NCBI GenBank assembly: GCA_016165875.1
Contig: JABBOT010000001.1
Span: forward strand, 16,258,876-16,322,875
Direction of reading: 5' to 3'
Length of the DNA stretch: 64,000 nucleotides
Source: Acanthopleura granulata
Taxonomy: Eukaryota > Mollusca > Polyplacophora > Chitonida > Chitonidae
Below are positions 31,410-44,643 of the stretch, one piece after another. The position numbers and the translations under genes are program-made. How positions within the stretch are numbered: position 1 is the stretch's first letter; each line of letters starts with the position of its first letter. The notes below the pieces were generated by a model that was not told the origin of the DNA, made no database searches, and saw nothing but the letters and a program-made list of their open reading frames with translations.

Positions 31410-33630
31410 GGTAAGGCACGTTTGGTGACAGAACTATTTTTCTGTCGTAAACACTATTTATAAACAGCCCCTGTAAAGTATTAATTCTTCCGTATTTCCT
31501 TCAAGATCACCTGATCCATGTACATGCCTCTGTTTGTCAACATGAAAACAAACACTTGCCACGTTAAATCTTTATTTATGGCCTGTAATGTATTTAAAAT
31601 ATATAATGTATTAAAATAACCTTACCTGTAAGAGCTATAGATCGAACAAAACTACTGGGAGGCTCTGGCGGGCTACAAAAGAGGGTTCAAAGTGCAGACA
31701 AACAGATGGTTTTCTGCTGTAACACTGCAGTATTTGTGTACTACCTTAGAAGTGCTTTTTGAGAATAGATGCACATAGAAGTGTGAAATAATCCAAGAAA
31801 GAACAAAGGAGAACACCGCTTTCGACTCCTTAAGGAGTTTTACCACTTTCCAATTAGTAAAAGAAAATATATCCATAAAACATACGGTACATACAAAGAT
31901 GCCAAGAATGTCGAGAAAACCATTCTACGTTTTCAAACACCATCTGTTATAGAATTCTTTTGTCTTAGTTGTGTCTTAAAATCTAATTGCTTCCTCTAAA
32001 GATTTGTATTTCACGTATAATGACAAAGAAAAACATCATAAAAACACGCATTAGGATGCAATGGACCATTAAAAGGAACGAAACAGATGGGCGAGCATAC
32101 AATATTTCTTTTCAACATATATATTTCCGTCTGTCACTTTCCACAGGTATGAGTTGATACAGTTATACAAAAGTCCAAATTATTCCTCGACTTGATTCCT
32201 TCACACTTTGAAACTATGAAGTACACACTAATATAGCATATCTGTAATTAGTTTTCATATTAAGCTCAACTGTATTGTTTACTGTCGATGCTTCTTATTA
32301 CAGTTAACATATCTATCCACTTGATTTTGAATACAGAAAATATGTAGTGAACAAGGAAAGCGAGAAACGTGGTAAAGTTCACATAACACCTCAAAGACTA
32401 CCAATTCTGATAATAAATATGCATAATTGTTTTAACTTGTATGTATATACCAATACCGGTATTTGGTATATGGGCCTGCATAAATGTCATCAGGTCACCA
32501 CACATGAGAAGGTGCATGTACCCTTGGTTTACAGAGCTGACTACGTGTAATTCGGCTATAATGCTATACATCAATACACATGTATAGGGTATAAATCTAC
32601 CAGTGGACACTAATCTAATATGAAGAGAATTTTAAATAAAATAAAAAATTAAAATAAAAGATTTTCAATAAAAAATTCATCGAAGTCCATAAATTGATAG
32701 GGATATAGATGACCTTCGGGTGGTACATACTCCCTATATATCATGAAGGAATTTTTTCTGTATTTCGTTTTGGGATTATAATACGTGTATGTTGTAACAG
32801 TTTGGGATGGTTTATAACCTTTGGTTAATATAACCTAATGTTTAATTCAGTCTACACTGTATGCTATTAGGTAGACGTCCCAAAGTTCAGTAAGTATGCT
32901 GGGATTTGTAAATAGCATGTAAACGAGGACACTGACTTGAAAAAATAAGAACATAAAATACTAGAAGGAAGAGAAAGTAAAACCAGAGCAACCACGAAAG
33001 TGTGCTCGCTAGTGCCACGGCATAAGCAGAATCAGGTAAAAAAATATTTATTAATAGGAACCGCCTTCCATGGAGTTTATCTAGACTCCTGACCAGCACA
33101 GTCTGGTGTACAGATTCCATGCCCTAGCTATACTTGCTCAATAAACAGCAGACTATGTTATATATGTTATATATTTGTTTGCCTCAGGTTTAAAACTTGT
33201 TTTTATCTCCAAATCCTCTGAAAGGAAGGTGTCTGGTGGGTCCGAAAAATGGACACATTCAAGCATTATATTTCTACAACAGAGGAAATACTTGCTGAGA
33301 CGCCAGCCATACTTCGCATCCATACAGATCGCTATATATAGACTAAGTGGCCTATCACGTGCCAAGCTAAGTAGATCGGCTGGTGCAGGAAAATGCACCA
33401 GTCCAGGCTGAGCAAAACTGTTGATACTGTACATTTATCCGAGGTGACGGAGACCAAGCCTGATTTTTTTTTGGCATATTTTCCGCCAATACTATGCAAT
33501 TGTCGCGAAGAGCCTCACATGTTAGAGCCATCCGGATTCAGAGCCTTCTTAAGATACAGAACTTATAGCACAGGTATATCAGCCAGTCAACTAAAGCGAC
33601 AACAAACACGTAGAATTTCGCCAGGAAATT
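31410..33630. other. Gene 3 intron 1, first part
   Basis: Shared with linker copy 2. It holds only short frames. A plus-strand frame at 33175–33411 is kept in both copies, but the minus strand is equally open there and I cannot support either as coding. Confidence 0.45.
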
Positions 33631-33635
33631 TCTTT

Positions 33636-33792
33636 CTTTATTTATTTGATTGGTGTTTTACGCCGAATATTTCACTTATACGACGGCGGCCCACATTATG
33701 GTGGGAGGAAACCGGGCAGAGTCCGGGGGAAAACCCCACGACTATCCGCAAGTTGGTGGCGGACCTTCCCACGTACTTCTCTAGGAAATAGT
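33636..33792 (-). mobile_element. Type 1 SINE, head-truncated (linker 1)
   Basis: Plus-strand tttatttatttgattggtgt through acttatacgacggcggccca and cgactatccgcaagttggtg, ending at acttctctaggaaat. The linker 2 counterpart is at 52409–52563. Confidence 0.75.
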
Positions 33793-34422
33793 TCATTGTT
33801 CTTGTAACAGGGCTGTGAAGAACTGTGACTGCTCATGGCAGAGATATTAAAACTCCGGTTATCAGAAACAGGGATACCAAAATACGATTTTGCAATCACT
33901 TGTGACTTCGAAGTTTATGTCACCGATGTCAGATTTGTGTTGTATTTTTTGGATACACCTTTTTCATATGCACTGGGTCACATTATTAATAATAATATTT
34001 TGTTTAAGCTAATCGAAAATATAGAAGAAACTCCGGCCTCTTGATTGCTACCAGAGAAAAATCTCATGTAAAGCCACAGCGGAAACAGCGATATCTGGAT
34101 TCGAGCACACGACCTTATTGCTAATGGCCAAGGGTAAATGGGCTGTATACGCACCTTAGATTGCTAAAATAACATTAAAAGTCTTACCACATACGTGTTG
34201 AATAAAGTGGCCATTTGCCATGAAAAAGATACTTCCCCAAACTCGGTTCTGACAACATGGCATAAACAATACTTTAACATTGTAGCTGAAACACGACCAA
34301 AGTAACAAATCTTATCGTAACAGTTTTCATAATATTCCAGTGGGTTGCCTTTGTTGATCTGCCATTTGTATGATCTGTTCTGAATTTCACCTTTCAAAAA
34401 TTTATTTAATATTTGAGTCACC

Positions 34423-34605
34423 TCTGTGGGAAAACCCACAAGTGTCCGTAGGTTTCTCGCAGGCCATTCTATTGATACATGTACAACCAGAGAGTAAACC
34501 AGCATGATCTGGACTTGAACTCAAAGCGACAGCACTGATGAGAGGTTTCTGGTTATATGTGGCTGCACCACAACATTACCCCTTTGGCCACGGATTTTAT
34601 CTCAT
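34423..34605 (-). mobile_element. Type 1 SINE head half (linker 1)
   Basis: It contains cagcatgatctggacttgaa and ends near cctttggccacgga, the complement of a tRNA-like head. The tail half is missing. The linker 2 counterpart is at about 53205–53372. Confidence 0.62.
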
Positions 34606-35507
34606 ATCAAGAGGTGGGATATGCAGTGAGGCGTCCTCAAAGTATAGAACATGGGCGACATAGGCTTTAGCCACACATGGTCAACTTCCCCTACATTTTT
34701 ACTAAGCGTGTATGTTTGTCGGGTCTGTATGAGTGGTGTTAATACCTTCATGTCCGATATCCAACTTCAGTCAAACCTGTACTTCAAGTCATGAATATAT
34801 CAAAACTTTCCTCATTAATGTTGCTAGTAACAAAACGAAGACACGACACTGTTAAGCTCATGTCGACATGTGGTCATTGTTGTCCAAGCTGTCACAGTTT
34901 GCGTCAAGGTGTCGTTGTAGTCATTGCTAGATTGCTAGTCAGTTTGTGGGAAGCAAACATTTTCTTAATGTTGACATTTTTAGTCCGATATTTTTAAAAG
35001 GACAGTATTAACAAGACACGTCATGTGTGACCTCTGTGGCCTCATAAGGTGTGTTCATTTCCTACACTTTGTGTCCTCCTCACTGCCTCCAGGTAACGGT
35101 ATGTTTGAATAGGGTTGCTTTCCAGTGAATGATGAATTCCAAGGCTAGAGATTATCGTTTGCAACAAGGGGGAAAAAATAGGCCATACCAGAAAGTGAAG
35201 AATAGAGAGAAATATGCCACGCTGACATTATATGTATATCACTCCCAACATTCACAATCCAATGAAGCTGGTGCATTCGATCACAGAAACGGCCAATCTC
35301 ATATTTCTGTTCATACATGTCTATACGATTGCGTAGCGACGATCCATTCTGGTAAAATGAGTTTAATGCAAACCCAAGCTCTAAGTGTTATAAAGAAATT
35401 TTCCGAAGCCAAATAAGTTACTCTACGGATCAGCCCCAATAGGCTGCACTAGTAGGGTGGTTTTAGCATTAAACAGGTCACTGTCATTTTGACGTATCAC
35501 AGTGCAA

Positions 35508-35687
35508 CCATTGCGTTACTGCTTTATAAAGCATTTAGCGGATGAGCTTTCGGCATCGAAGAAAAGCCTGTCCACCCGTAGCTCCTCCTTTACCAGGGTG
35601 TCCCTCACCTTGCGGAAGTTTAAGCCAGGATTTATTATGTTATATTCTGAGGGTCCAAATCAGGACTTACTTTCATTTCAAGCACTT
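35508..35687 (-). other. 180-bp block identical between linker copies, with a minus-strand open frame
   Basis: The block is identical to 54452–54631, while flanking DNA differs by several percent. On the minus strand a frame is open from 35659 to a TAA at 35516–35518. It contains LNFRKVRDTLVKEELRVDRL, a charged, protein-like composition. It has no ATG, so it would have to be an exon or gene fragment. The function is not recognised. Confidence 0.35.
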
Positions 35688-36116
35688 TTAATACATATTT
35701 CTATTTCAAAGAGAAATATTATTCTATTGAACGACTACTTGATTCAAACTTTACAAGTGTTTTTCCTCCAGCATCTGCAACTTCCAAAACGACCTACCTA
35801 TTACCTTAGCTTACCAATAAAGTTGCGATTATAATGTAAGTAAAACACTTGCAGATGAGGCCGCTTCAACTAGGCTAATATCAATCTTTTATATAAATAT
35901 CGGAATTGTGCTTTTCATACATCAAACATAGGTTCTTGTTCAGTTATAACGGGACCAATTTTGCCAACTTTGTTGTTTATATATTATTCAGATCCCACTG
36001 ATCTGACATAGGCATATCCTCATAGGATTTGTCAGATTATGAGTTACATTATGCAAAAATACATTCTTTTTCTGGAAAATACAAGGTGTTGTTTATATTT
36101 CTTCTCATTTGCATAG

Positions 36117-36217
36117 AAACTTGAGATGAAGTGTCCAAGTGCAGAACCCGGGCATATTCTCAGTGCGGAGGAAATGGCAACAATGTCAAAAGCTTCGATT
36201 CAAGATATCTACCACAA
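36117..36217 (+). CDS. Gene 3 exon 3
   Basis: 101 bases, acceptor tttgcatag, donor cacaa|gtaagc. Two conservative replacements from gene 2 (I to M, Q to E). Confidence 0.75.
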
Positions 36218-36299
36218 GTAAGCCGGGCATGTCAGAATGTGTGAATATTATGTAAGGCATAAAGCACAGTAATTGCAGTTCCTTCGAAAATTATAGAGA

Positions 36300-36420
36300 A
36301 GGCGTGATTGTCCGTGGGTTTCCCTGGGCTGTGAACGGTTTCCTCCAATCAAAATGTTGGCTGACGTCATATAAGTGAAACATTCTTGAGTACGGCGTTA
36401 AACACCGATCAAATAAGTAA
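36300..36420 (+). mobile_element. Type 1 SINE 3' fragment (unit 3, intron 3)
   Basis: Orthologue of 16990–17080, slightly longer. It includes cgtgggtttccctgggctgt and ends cgttaaacaccgatcaaata. Confidence 0.7.
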
Positions 36421-37557
36421 AGAAACCAGGCGTGTGGTCGTTTATCTGAGTTAACGATAATCCGTGTATGGAGCAGGCTGTTGATTATTGTTCAAGAATC
36501 CACAGTTTTTGTGCACATTGTTATTCAAAAAAGTGCCCACTCCCAACCAAAAGCAATAGTGGGCTAAATTCTGGCTTTTGAAATCGTCCTTCATGTATAT
36601 TTAAGCGAATTTGATGGATTTGTATGATATTTAAATTCAAAACTACATCAACCCTTCGCCTTATGTGCTGATCACGAAGCTTGTCGGGCTCTCTTTCGAT
36701 AACAGGTTTTTTCGTTACTGTACTGCACTTACTTGTTCGTAAAAGGACACATAGACCCTGCAAGATATGCAGACGCATTGGGGTTTTGTGCATTTCTTTC
36801 CTATTCCATGTTCCATTCAAATGTATGTTCGAAGTGCTAGAAATAGTCGACAGTGTTATACATAACATTTCGACGTATGAGCGTAATCTAATCATTATGA
36901 TATTAGCTCGATTTAGATTTGAAAATACACTTATATCCTTTCTTTATATCTGTATACTGGCTAACACTGAGTGTCAGCAGTCAGGTTTGCACAGTGTAGC
37001 AGTACACGCCAGAGTTTAGAGTATATCAATACACCAAACAGATTTGTCTCCCTTGTATCTTTGACCATTCCACTGGTGGTCCGCTGATGTGTTTTATACT
37101 GTTACTTCACTTGTTATTTATAACAAATATTTGCCACTTTACACCACTTAGTTTTGCATTTCAATATTAGTGTGATTATTTCGGTTTTGTATTGTTATGA
37201 GTATAGGATTTTATGTCCATTTGAATTTTGCATGAGTAAATTAGTATGGATGATCCCAACCCTCGTGATGAGGTGATATTCACGGGAAATTCAACTCATT
37301 GTTCCACATGTATTTCTTTATCTTACAAGATTCAATCCAGATGTCTCTGAAAGCATCTTCAAACAGGGCTAGATGTATTTTACTTTCTATGCAACAATTT
37401 GTGGCCATTTCAAGTCGTTGTTTTTTTCCAAGTGTTCTTATTATTGCAAAGAAAATTGTCTGTACATTATCTGTTAAAGTGGTGTGTTATTTTACCGCGA
37501 GCTGTATAGTTTCTTGCTAAATTCGATTTTAACAGCCCATGACCGATATGATTACAG

Positions 37558-37689
37558 TTACACGAGTAACGCCGAGGTTATCTGCCAGAAGATGTTAAGA
37601 ATGGGCGTTGTCGGGGACGGAGGCTGGGAGGTGTGTGATGACCCTGGATTTAGGCCCACCCACGACAATTGTCTGGTTTATTCATTCGG
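37558..37689 (+). CDS. Gene 3 exon 4 (GDGGW motif)
   Basis: 132 bases, open, GDGGWEVCDDP intact. The GFRPTHDN segment is identical to gene 2. Confidence 0.78.
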
Positions 37690-39032
37690 GTGAGATTTAT
37701 TGATTTGTTTGTTTTTCACTCGTGATATTCTCTGCAAGTCTGTCAGGTGAACAAGTAGGGAAGACCAATACGCCTTGTTAAATATAGAGATTCGCAGGAA
37801 ACGCAACCTATCCACCTGCTGATGCCTTCAGTGATCCGAGATATCAGTGGCCAGTTGGACACCGCTAATGATAATGGTGACTATGGTGATGATGCTGACG
37901 ACCCCGATATAAAGGGTGTCCATTCTTTTGATAGAACGTTTTACACCACAAACGGCTTTACTTCTCTGGTATAGCAAATTTTTAAGTATTATTATCCAGC
38001 ACAATATTCAGTGTTTTGTGTTATTTAGCCAGAAAAATATAGTGGTGTAACTGTGGTGTAAAACGTTCCTTCACAAGAATGACCTTTATCCCTAATACAT
38101 AGTTTGAGAGACGTTTGGTTTTCAATACAAAAACCCTAGCAAATACAATCGTGACACTTCAGGGGATAATTACGCTTTTTTAAAGGCCGCTTGACACATG
38201 GCGCAAAGGAAATGAAGCTTTGTCTTGGTTGATACGTGGTTGCAGTAACACATCTTGCTGAGACTCCATACTTGGCCAATGCATAGATAATATCTACACT
38301 TATGACAATGTGCCATATGTTCAGTGCGTTTTGATATAACCAACGATAATCAGTAAGTAGTGTAGCTGTAACGAATGCATTAATTCTACAGTTACTTTCA
38401 TCAGATCGCAACATGCTGAAAATGGACACTTTAGAATGTGGGCTATATGCTTAAAATACACAGCACAAACTTTTAATTCTACCTTCACGACATGCTGTTT
38501 TACCACTTCCTTGACCACAATAAATTTTACGGCAAAACATATACATATACATGTAGAAACTATAGGAAAACAAAGAAAAACTTAAAGAGACCAGAAGGAA
38601 AAACAATAACTACAAATACAAAAAGAAAGTAAATTACATCAGTTATTAAGTGCAGTATGCTTATCATTAATTGCTTAATGTTGTGTTTTGTAGATTTTCT
38701 TTATTGTTTTCAAAATCCTGTTTAATGTATTTTATGTAAAATTTAGTTTTCTTTATAAGCGATACATTTTGCTTGAATCTGATCAATCGCATGGATTCAT
38801 CCACCTTAATTATACGTCCACTCCAGAGCTTTTCCTCAAGTTTCATTAACATCTTATCGTAAAAACTTCAATGTTCGCATCAAAAGTATGATTTTAAGGC
38901 ACATTTAAAAAGAGGTCGGGCCAACTGTTAGGTGGAATACTCTACTTTTAACTTACACCTTGCATATGATTAAGAAATACTTATTTTCTGTTGTGTTGGT
39001 TATTATATTGAACTGTTTGCTTTTCCTTTCAG

Positions 39033-39107
39033 GATAAACAATGATTTCAGTTTTGATGACATGGTGGGTTTGTATTATGGCTGCGAAGTTCATTCCTTTG
39101 ACCCCAG
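39033..39107 (+). CDS. Gene 3 exon 5 (FDP motif)
   Basis: 75 bases, identical in protein to gene 1 exon 5, with normal splice borders. Confidence 0.78.
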
Positions 39108-40020
39108 GTAACTAAAATCCGTGTCCTCCTGGGTTGATATACATGGATGTAATCTGCATTTTATCAGGTTATACAGTCTTTCACATAGGCTACTATACGA
39201 GGTGATGTTTGCCTTCGATTATAGTTTTTCTCCTATACCTAACAACATTATGGCTCAGTCAATCTCTCTTTCTAACATCTGGACGACCAGATGATCCTAA
39301 CTGAAACACTAAGTGTACACCAATCGATGTCTGCAGCAAGGACTATGATCTGCACGCTGGAGCTTCTAGGAAAGTACACCCTGGAATGAACGAATGATTA
39401 TGGCTTAAGGCCACCTTAAAACATGATTTGGTGGAGTACAAAGTTTATGTCTTGCTTTGAAAAGACAAAGACAAAAACAAAGCTGTTCACTCTTACACTC
39501 GAACAGCTTAATTTAAGTCATGTATATCATTAAATAGAACTTCAAAATGAAAAACATTCAAACATTAAAATGCTTTAATGATAAATCGTGTTAGGATTGC
39601 AGGCAACTGTCTGAACATCCGAAATGTGTGTATTTGTATGTATGGATTGAGTGTGCAACAATTCGAACATCTGAAACGTTTCAGGCAGACAATTAAAATG
39701 TCTCAGACATCGGCAACAGTTGAATCTTTGCATTAACAATTCAATCCTCTCATATAATAACTGGCATGCAACAATTTCAATAGTTATATATACAAGCCGA
39801 CAACAGTTCGATCATCTGGAACGTGACTAATGCATCTGTAGCGAATGGAACATTCAGTCTTCTGCTTTTTTTCAATTATTTCAAGGCTTGTTGCTGTTAC
39901 AGTTATTCTCACTTCCTTCCCTGGCCTTGTGAATATATTTCTGTTCGAAGTTGAATGAATCATGAATGAACTGTGTTTTGATATAGGTAAACAAGAGAGA
40001 TTCATTTCATTTCCAAACAG

Positions 40021-40159
40021 CATGAAACTGAATACTTCTCGTCGGAATGAAAAGGTCATGTTTCACCATCTCGGGGTTTCTGAAATGAATGGTCACATAC
40101 GTGGTACATGGCCAGTGAACACGTTATCGAAGATTCGCAAGGATTTAGGCCATTTTCAG
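40021..40159 (+). CDS. Gene 3 exon 6
   Basis: 139 bases, open. It shares the GVSEMNGHIRGTW variant and the DLGHFQ ending with gene 4. Confidence 0.78.
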
Positions 40160-40784
40160 GTATGGCTTTTTCTGCTTCAATAAAACTTTCTACAATGGTA
40201 ATAACAAAAAAGCATTGAACTTATGGTTAGTTACTTTAGAGAATATCTGCCAGATGCCTTCGGCCGCCTTGGCTTGTCACGAACTTGAACAGTCTGGCTT
40301 GGATTGGATAATGATATATGAGTCACGCGCTAAAATGAAAGCCGCTAATCACCATGTCACCAACTATTCTATAACTACATGTAGGTTGTGTTTGTGATGA
40401 AATGTAGAATGCCACACTGGTTTTCACATCTTGGTCACCTCTGACATAGACATTCATCGGAATAGTAGACTTCCGTCCATCTGTCCCATCTGTCAAGTTC
40501 ATCTCTTGAACGCCTCTATCAAGGTTTACCAAACAGAAAACACATGTACTCTCAGGCGCTGGAAAGAACCTTGTGTACTTTCAGCGATCTAAGCCGGTTT
40601 CTTCAAGACCATACAGGTTTTTTAATTCATAATATCTCGGGAAAGGCTTGGAAAGATGATATTTCATGAAATCTCCTAATGAATTTTCATCAAATCTGGC
40701 AGTTTGACACATATTACTATTTTTCACACTAGCAGAGGTATAAGTGCATTTCGTTTAGAGCAGATTTTTAGCTCTACTGACTAC

Positions 40785-41270
40785 ATCAAGATACATAATT
40801 CGCGCGATCGATTTTTAACTTCGATAATCGGTTGTCCGCCTGACTGTCTTTTTATCCAGTATATCTTAATATATCTTTCAAAACGCCACTAATCCTGCAG
40901 ATTTTAAATCATTTCAAAGAAACTTGATTTAAGTTTCGACTGCACCAAGAAACATAATGTGTAGAATTGATTTTTTATTTCAGTGATCGGTTGTCCGTCC
41001 GTTTGTCTATTTATCCAGTACCAGTGAACATAAGTTTCAAAACTACTGTGGTACTACAGTTTTTGTCCGATTTCAACGAAAACTGGTTCAAGTGTAGACC
41101 ACATCAAGATACATTAATCGTAGTATCGATTTTCTATTTCCATGATCGGTTGTCCGTTCGTCTGTCTATTCATGCAGCATGTGTTATCATTTCTTTCAAA
41201 ATGCTACGTGTGTTACAATTTTTGTTCTGTGTCAACAAAACTTGGTACAAGTGAATCAAGATACACATAT
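40785..41270. repeat. ~157-bp tandem satellite (unit 3, intron 6)
   Basis: Same array as in units 1 and 2, with anchors near 40788, 40945 and 41102. Confidence 0.72.
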
Positions 41271-41552
41271 CGTAGTATTTATATTAAAATTTTGATAGTC
41301 TTTTGTCCGTTATACATATCGAATATTGCAATCCATGATAATTTTGTCACAACCAGTGAAGCTACTGTCTCATTAGAAACTCTGGTTCTCTGGCAGAAAT
41401 CACCAGAGTTAATTGGATTCTTCAGTCTTACCTGTTATTGCCAAACAAACACAGAACCGAGACACACTCCTGGTGATATGGCCACGGGTCAGTTTCAGTA
41501 CACAATGTTTAATTTGGGAGCAAACCGACACTATGTTATCAACAATCAAGGA

Positions 41553-41800
41553 TATATTTATTCATTAATTGGTTAGAGCTTCACGCCGTATTTAAAAGTA
41601 TTTCACTTATACGAGGCCTGCATTATCGTTGGAATGAGCCGGACAGAGCCCGGGAGAGCCCACGACCACCCGCAGGTTGCTGGTAGACCTTCTCACTTAC
41701 ATCCGGAGATAAAGCCTACCTCAGCTTGACCAGGACTCGCAGCGACCGCATTAACGAGAGGTGCCCAGGTCATTGTTCTGCTTTAGGTGCGCTACTCCAA
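41553..41800 (-). mobile_element. Type 1 SINE (unit 3, intron 6)
   Basis: Orthologue of 5021–5260. It retains gaccacccgcaggttgctgg. Confidence 0.7.
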
Positions 41801-41968
41801 TAGTCACAAGGACCTCACTGCAATCAACACAGCCCATGTGTTTATTAGTTTGGATTTATAGGTTCGATTTGAAGTGCCAGGTATCGGTAACAATTTACGT
41901 CTATTTATATATTCTTAGACTTTAAGCAACAATCAGATTAAATCAATTTTCTGTTATTTATTTTGTAG

Positions 41969-42241
41969 AGACGCATCGACGTATTAAAGATGGATATTGA
42001 TTTCGAAAACGTTACCCAACTCCTTCTCGTTACCCAGGTCCACGGTCTTCTGACAACTTCAAAGGAGAGCCTCTTAGTCCAGCTGAATTATCTGAGAACA
42101 ATAAGACAACTTGGTTATAGAATATTTTACGCTCACAAAAACCATGCTTGCACTCAGAAGTACAACCCACTCAGTAAATCACCCCTTAAGACTACCTGTT
42201 ACGAGTTTCACATGATGAAAATACCTTCTTGTGTCAGTTAA
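41969..42241 (+). pseudogene. Gene 3 exon 7 with deletion of the acidic motif
   Basis: 273 instead of 312 bases. MDIEGSEW becomes MDIDFENV after loss of 45 bases, and LLLEVH becomes LLLVTQVH by a six-base gain that copies the nearby gttaccca. Both changes keep frame, so the C terminus is otherwise normal. Confidence 0.82.
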
Positions 42242-42765
42242 ATTTATGGATGGAGAAAACACGAATGTACAGGTCTCATTAAATCAGAAAGCCAAAACAA
42301 CTGAACATATCATAGAAGAACGTAATTTTCTCTAACGGTTATAAATACATGTTTTGTGACTTTTTCAATTCGTTACAGTATTCACGTAGGTGATCTAGGT
42401 TAAAGCCAATCAGTAACCGTGTGCATGCAAGTCATGTACAGAAAAATTAAACGGCCATTTAAATCTGGGTAAATTTCACCAGTTTAAACGTGATCTTGAA
42501 GAGCATCTGAAGTTTGTTGAAATCCCGGTAGACTGTTGACTATGACTTTGGGAATGCCTAGCTAAACAACGTAATTGGCCAGGACACAGTGACTAGACTG
42601 CTTGACAGAACACTCTAAATGCATGCCTCCTCCCATTGCTTTCCCACACAAAACAGGCAGTTGTTACAACTTAAGCTGTACAATCAGAGTGGGAAAGATT
42701 TTCACGCCCGTACTAAAAATATAAATTCATTATTTAGGGTGTGTATTGCTCAATGATGTCATTGA
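42242..42765. other. 3' flank of gene 3
   Basis: Shared with units 2 and 4. No gene is seen. Confidence 0.45.
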
Positions 42766-43150
42766 TCACTTGGAGCTAGACCACACGGCCAAAGATATTG
42801 ACGACCTGTAGCTAAGGGATGTAACCCACTGGAGACCGGGAAGCGGGTTTTGGTAAGGCACTGATGACCGAAAAGTGGGGCATATAAGCCACTGATGACC
42901 TGGATGTAGGTGATCAGAAGCTTGGGGATGAAAGATACTGATAAACTGGAGCAATGGCATGTACGGAACTGATGATCAGGATCTAGGGAATGTAAGGTGT
43001 TGCTGACCTGGAGCTAGGATATGTAAGGCACTGATGATCAGGAACTAGGGAATGTAAGGTATTGCTGACCTGGAGGTAGGATATGTAAGGCACTGATGAT
43101 CAGGAACTTTGGGATGTAAGGCACTGATGAATGGGAGCATGGTGATCGAA
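42765..43150. repeat. 31-bp minisatellite (unit 3), single orientation
   Basis: Monomers such as ggcactgatgatcaggaact repeat about every 30 bases. There is no inverted arm. Confidence 0.75.
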
Positions 43151-44640
43151 AGCGAGGCATTGTGGATCAGAGCCAGTTAAATATGAAGGTTGAATAGGGG
43201 CTATGTTTTTAGGAGGTGAATATAAAAGTTTAAATTCTCGGTTTCACTGAAATCCTCTATTAACTGGTTCGTGAGGGACCTCACATATGACGTCGTTGAT
43301 GTTTATGATCTTCATTTAACGTATTCAAGTACTTCCCGTGTTCTTCATGAATAACAGACGATTAACTTCAGATATTCAGTCTATTGAACACCACACTATT
43401 ATTTCCACATTTTTTCTTTGTTTTACCTCAAAAGTTGCTTTATTTACTGGTCACCGTACTCAAGAATATTTCACTTATACGGGGGCATTATAGTGGGAGA
43501 AAACCAGGCAGTAGAATTTGCTTTAGCCGTACAACACCCGTAATTGGAGAAACACATAATCTGTAGCGGTTCACATATTATTTCACACCATGCTATTACG
43601 GTCGTTATTAACGTTATTTTGTGATGAAAATACCTGGCAGCTTCTTGCCAGGCATTTATTTCAGGCCTGTGTTAGGAAAATTTTATAACACCATGGTTGA
43701 TGGAGGCAGCTTCTCGCATTTACCCGTTTATTGCTTGAGACGGCTTAACCGTTACCCCAGGGCTTATTGAGACAGTTCATTCTTTACCCGACGGCTGCTT
43801 AGGACGGCTTAACCTTTATCCGAAGGCCGATTTAGGCAGCTTATCACTTATTGTAATTATATAGTTAAAATGTTGAAAGTCATTATGGACACACATAAAC
43901 CTTTTACACAAAGTGTTTGCTACCCAACTATGTTTGCTAAATATCACAATAGACGTTGTTCGCCTCCTATATGTCACATGGTGTTTCGTGTTCCTGTCAC
44001 TTATACGCGAAGCTTTTAGTTTAGCTCATGAACCTACCTGATCTATAGAGACCGTTTCATGTAATTTGCATATAAAGAGTTATTGGCGCCAGACAAGCAA
44101 ACTGGTTCGGCTTACATGTAGACTAGATAGGTGTCCTCTGTAATGTGTCAAATGCATGTCGACCGTGTTAACAAGGACCAAGTTTAGATTTAAACAACAA
44201 TCAAAGGCAGCACTGTAGTCTAAGGAGAGTTCTGTTTTATATAAATACTGTTTATCTTTACCTGGAAAAATCGTCACAAAATTTAGCGAAATAGACAATC
44301 TTCCTTACTTTGTCCTTTGTAAAGGACCATTTGCTAAATCCATGGATTACATATATGCCGGTATAGACTGCTTCATCAATGGTCCGTGAATGTTCGACTT
44401 TGAAGTGAGTTAATTCTCACCTGAAATGTGAACACGATGTGGCGTGTTGATTAAGACAAGCCGTCCTTTGGCATTTCTTCCTTACATTTATTGTTGTGTC
44501 TTTATTTTGGATTAATTTTTTTCGTTCTCCGCAATCAGCAAGATTGATAGGTTATAGACAAGTGGTCATAGAATGCAATATCACCTTGAATACAAAGTGT
44601 GGAATCAGCGTGTGGCGCAAAAATTATATATGAAATGACA
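43150..44640. other. Intergenic part of unit 3
   Basis: It contains a SINE-like remnant at about 43438–43520. No coding sequence is recognised. Confidence 0.45.
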
Positions 44641-44643
44641 CGT

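Larger units (their letters stand above)
25979..36057. repeat. Linker copy 1 of the tandem array
   Basis: It aligns with 44827–55009 along nearly its whole length. It contains the rearranged BEL/Pao relic, exon 1 of gene 3 and about 4.7 kb of intron 1. Confidence 0.82.
31287..42241 (+). pseudogene. Gene 3: METTL24-like methyltransferase copy, damaged
   Basis: Exons: 31287–31404, 36117–36217, 37558–37689, 39033–39107, 40021–40159 and 41969–42241. The exon 2 equivalent was not found. Exon 1 to exon 3 would still join in phase 0. Two lesions are visible. Exon 1 has one extra T in a T run compared with gene 4 (118 instead of 117 bases), giving an early stop. Exon 7 lacks 45 bases, removing EGSEW and the following helix, and has six extra bases in the LLLEVH segment. 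Exons 3–6 are open with normal splice sites. The GDGGW and FDPSM motifs survive, but the acidic MDIEGSE motif is lost, so methyltransferase activity is unlikely. It may still be transcribed, and a downstream start could bypass the frameshift. Confidence 0.75.

Noticed and set aside
33175..33411. Plus-strand 78-codon frame kept in both linkers
   Set aside because: The overlapping minus-strand frame is equally open, the copies are too similar for the conservation to be informative, and there is no recognisable motif.
35129..35416. Plus-strand 95-codon frame with a counterpart at 53936
   Set aside because: The counterpart ends early at the hairpin rearrangement and substitutions are not concentrated at third positions as far as I can judge; it is more likely intronic.
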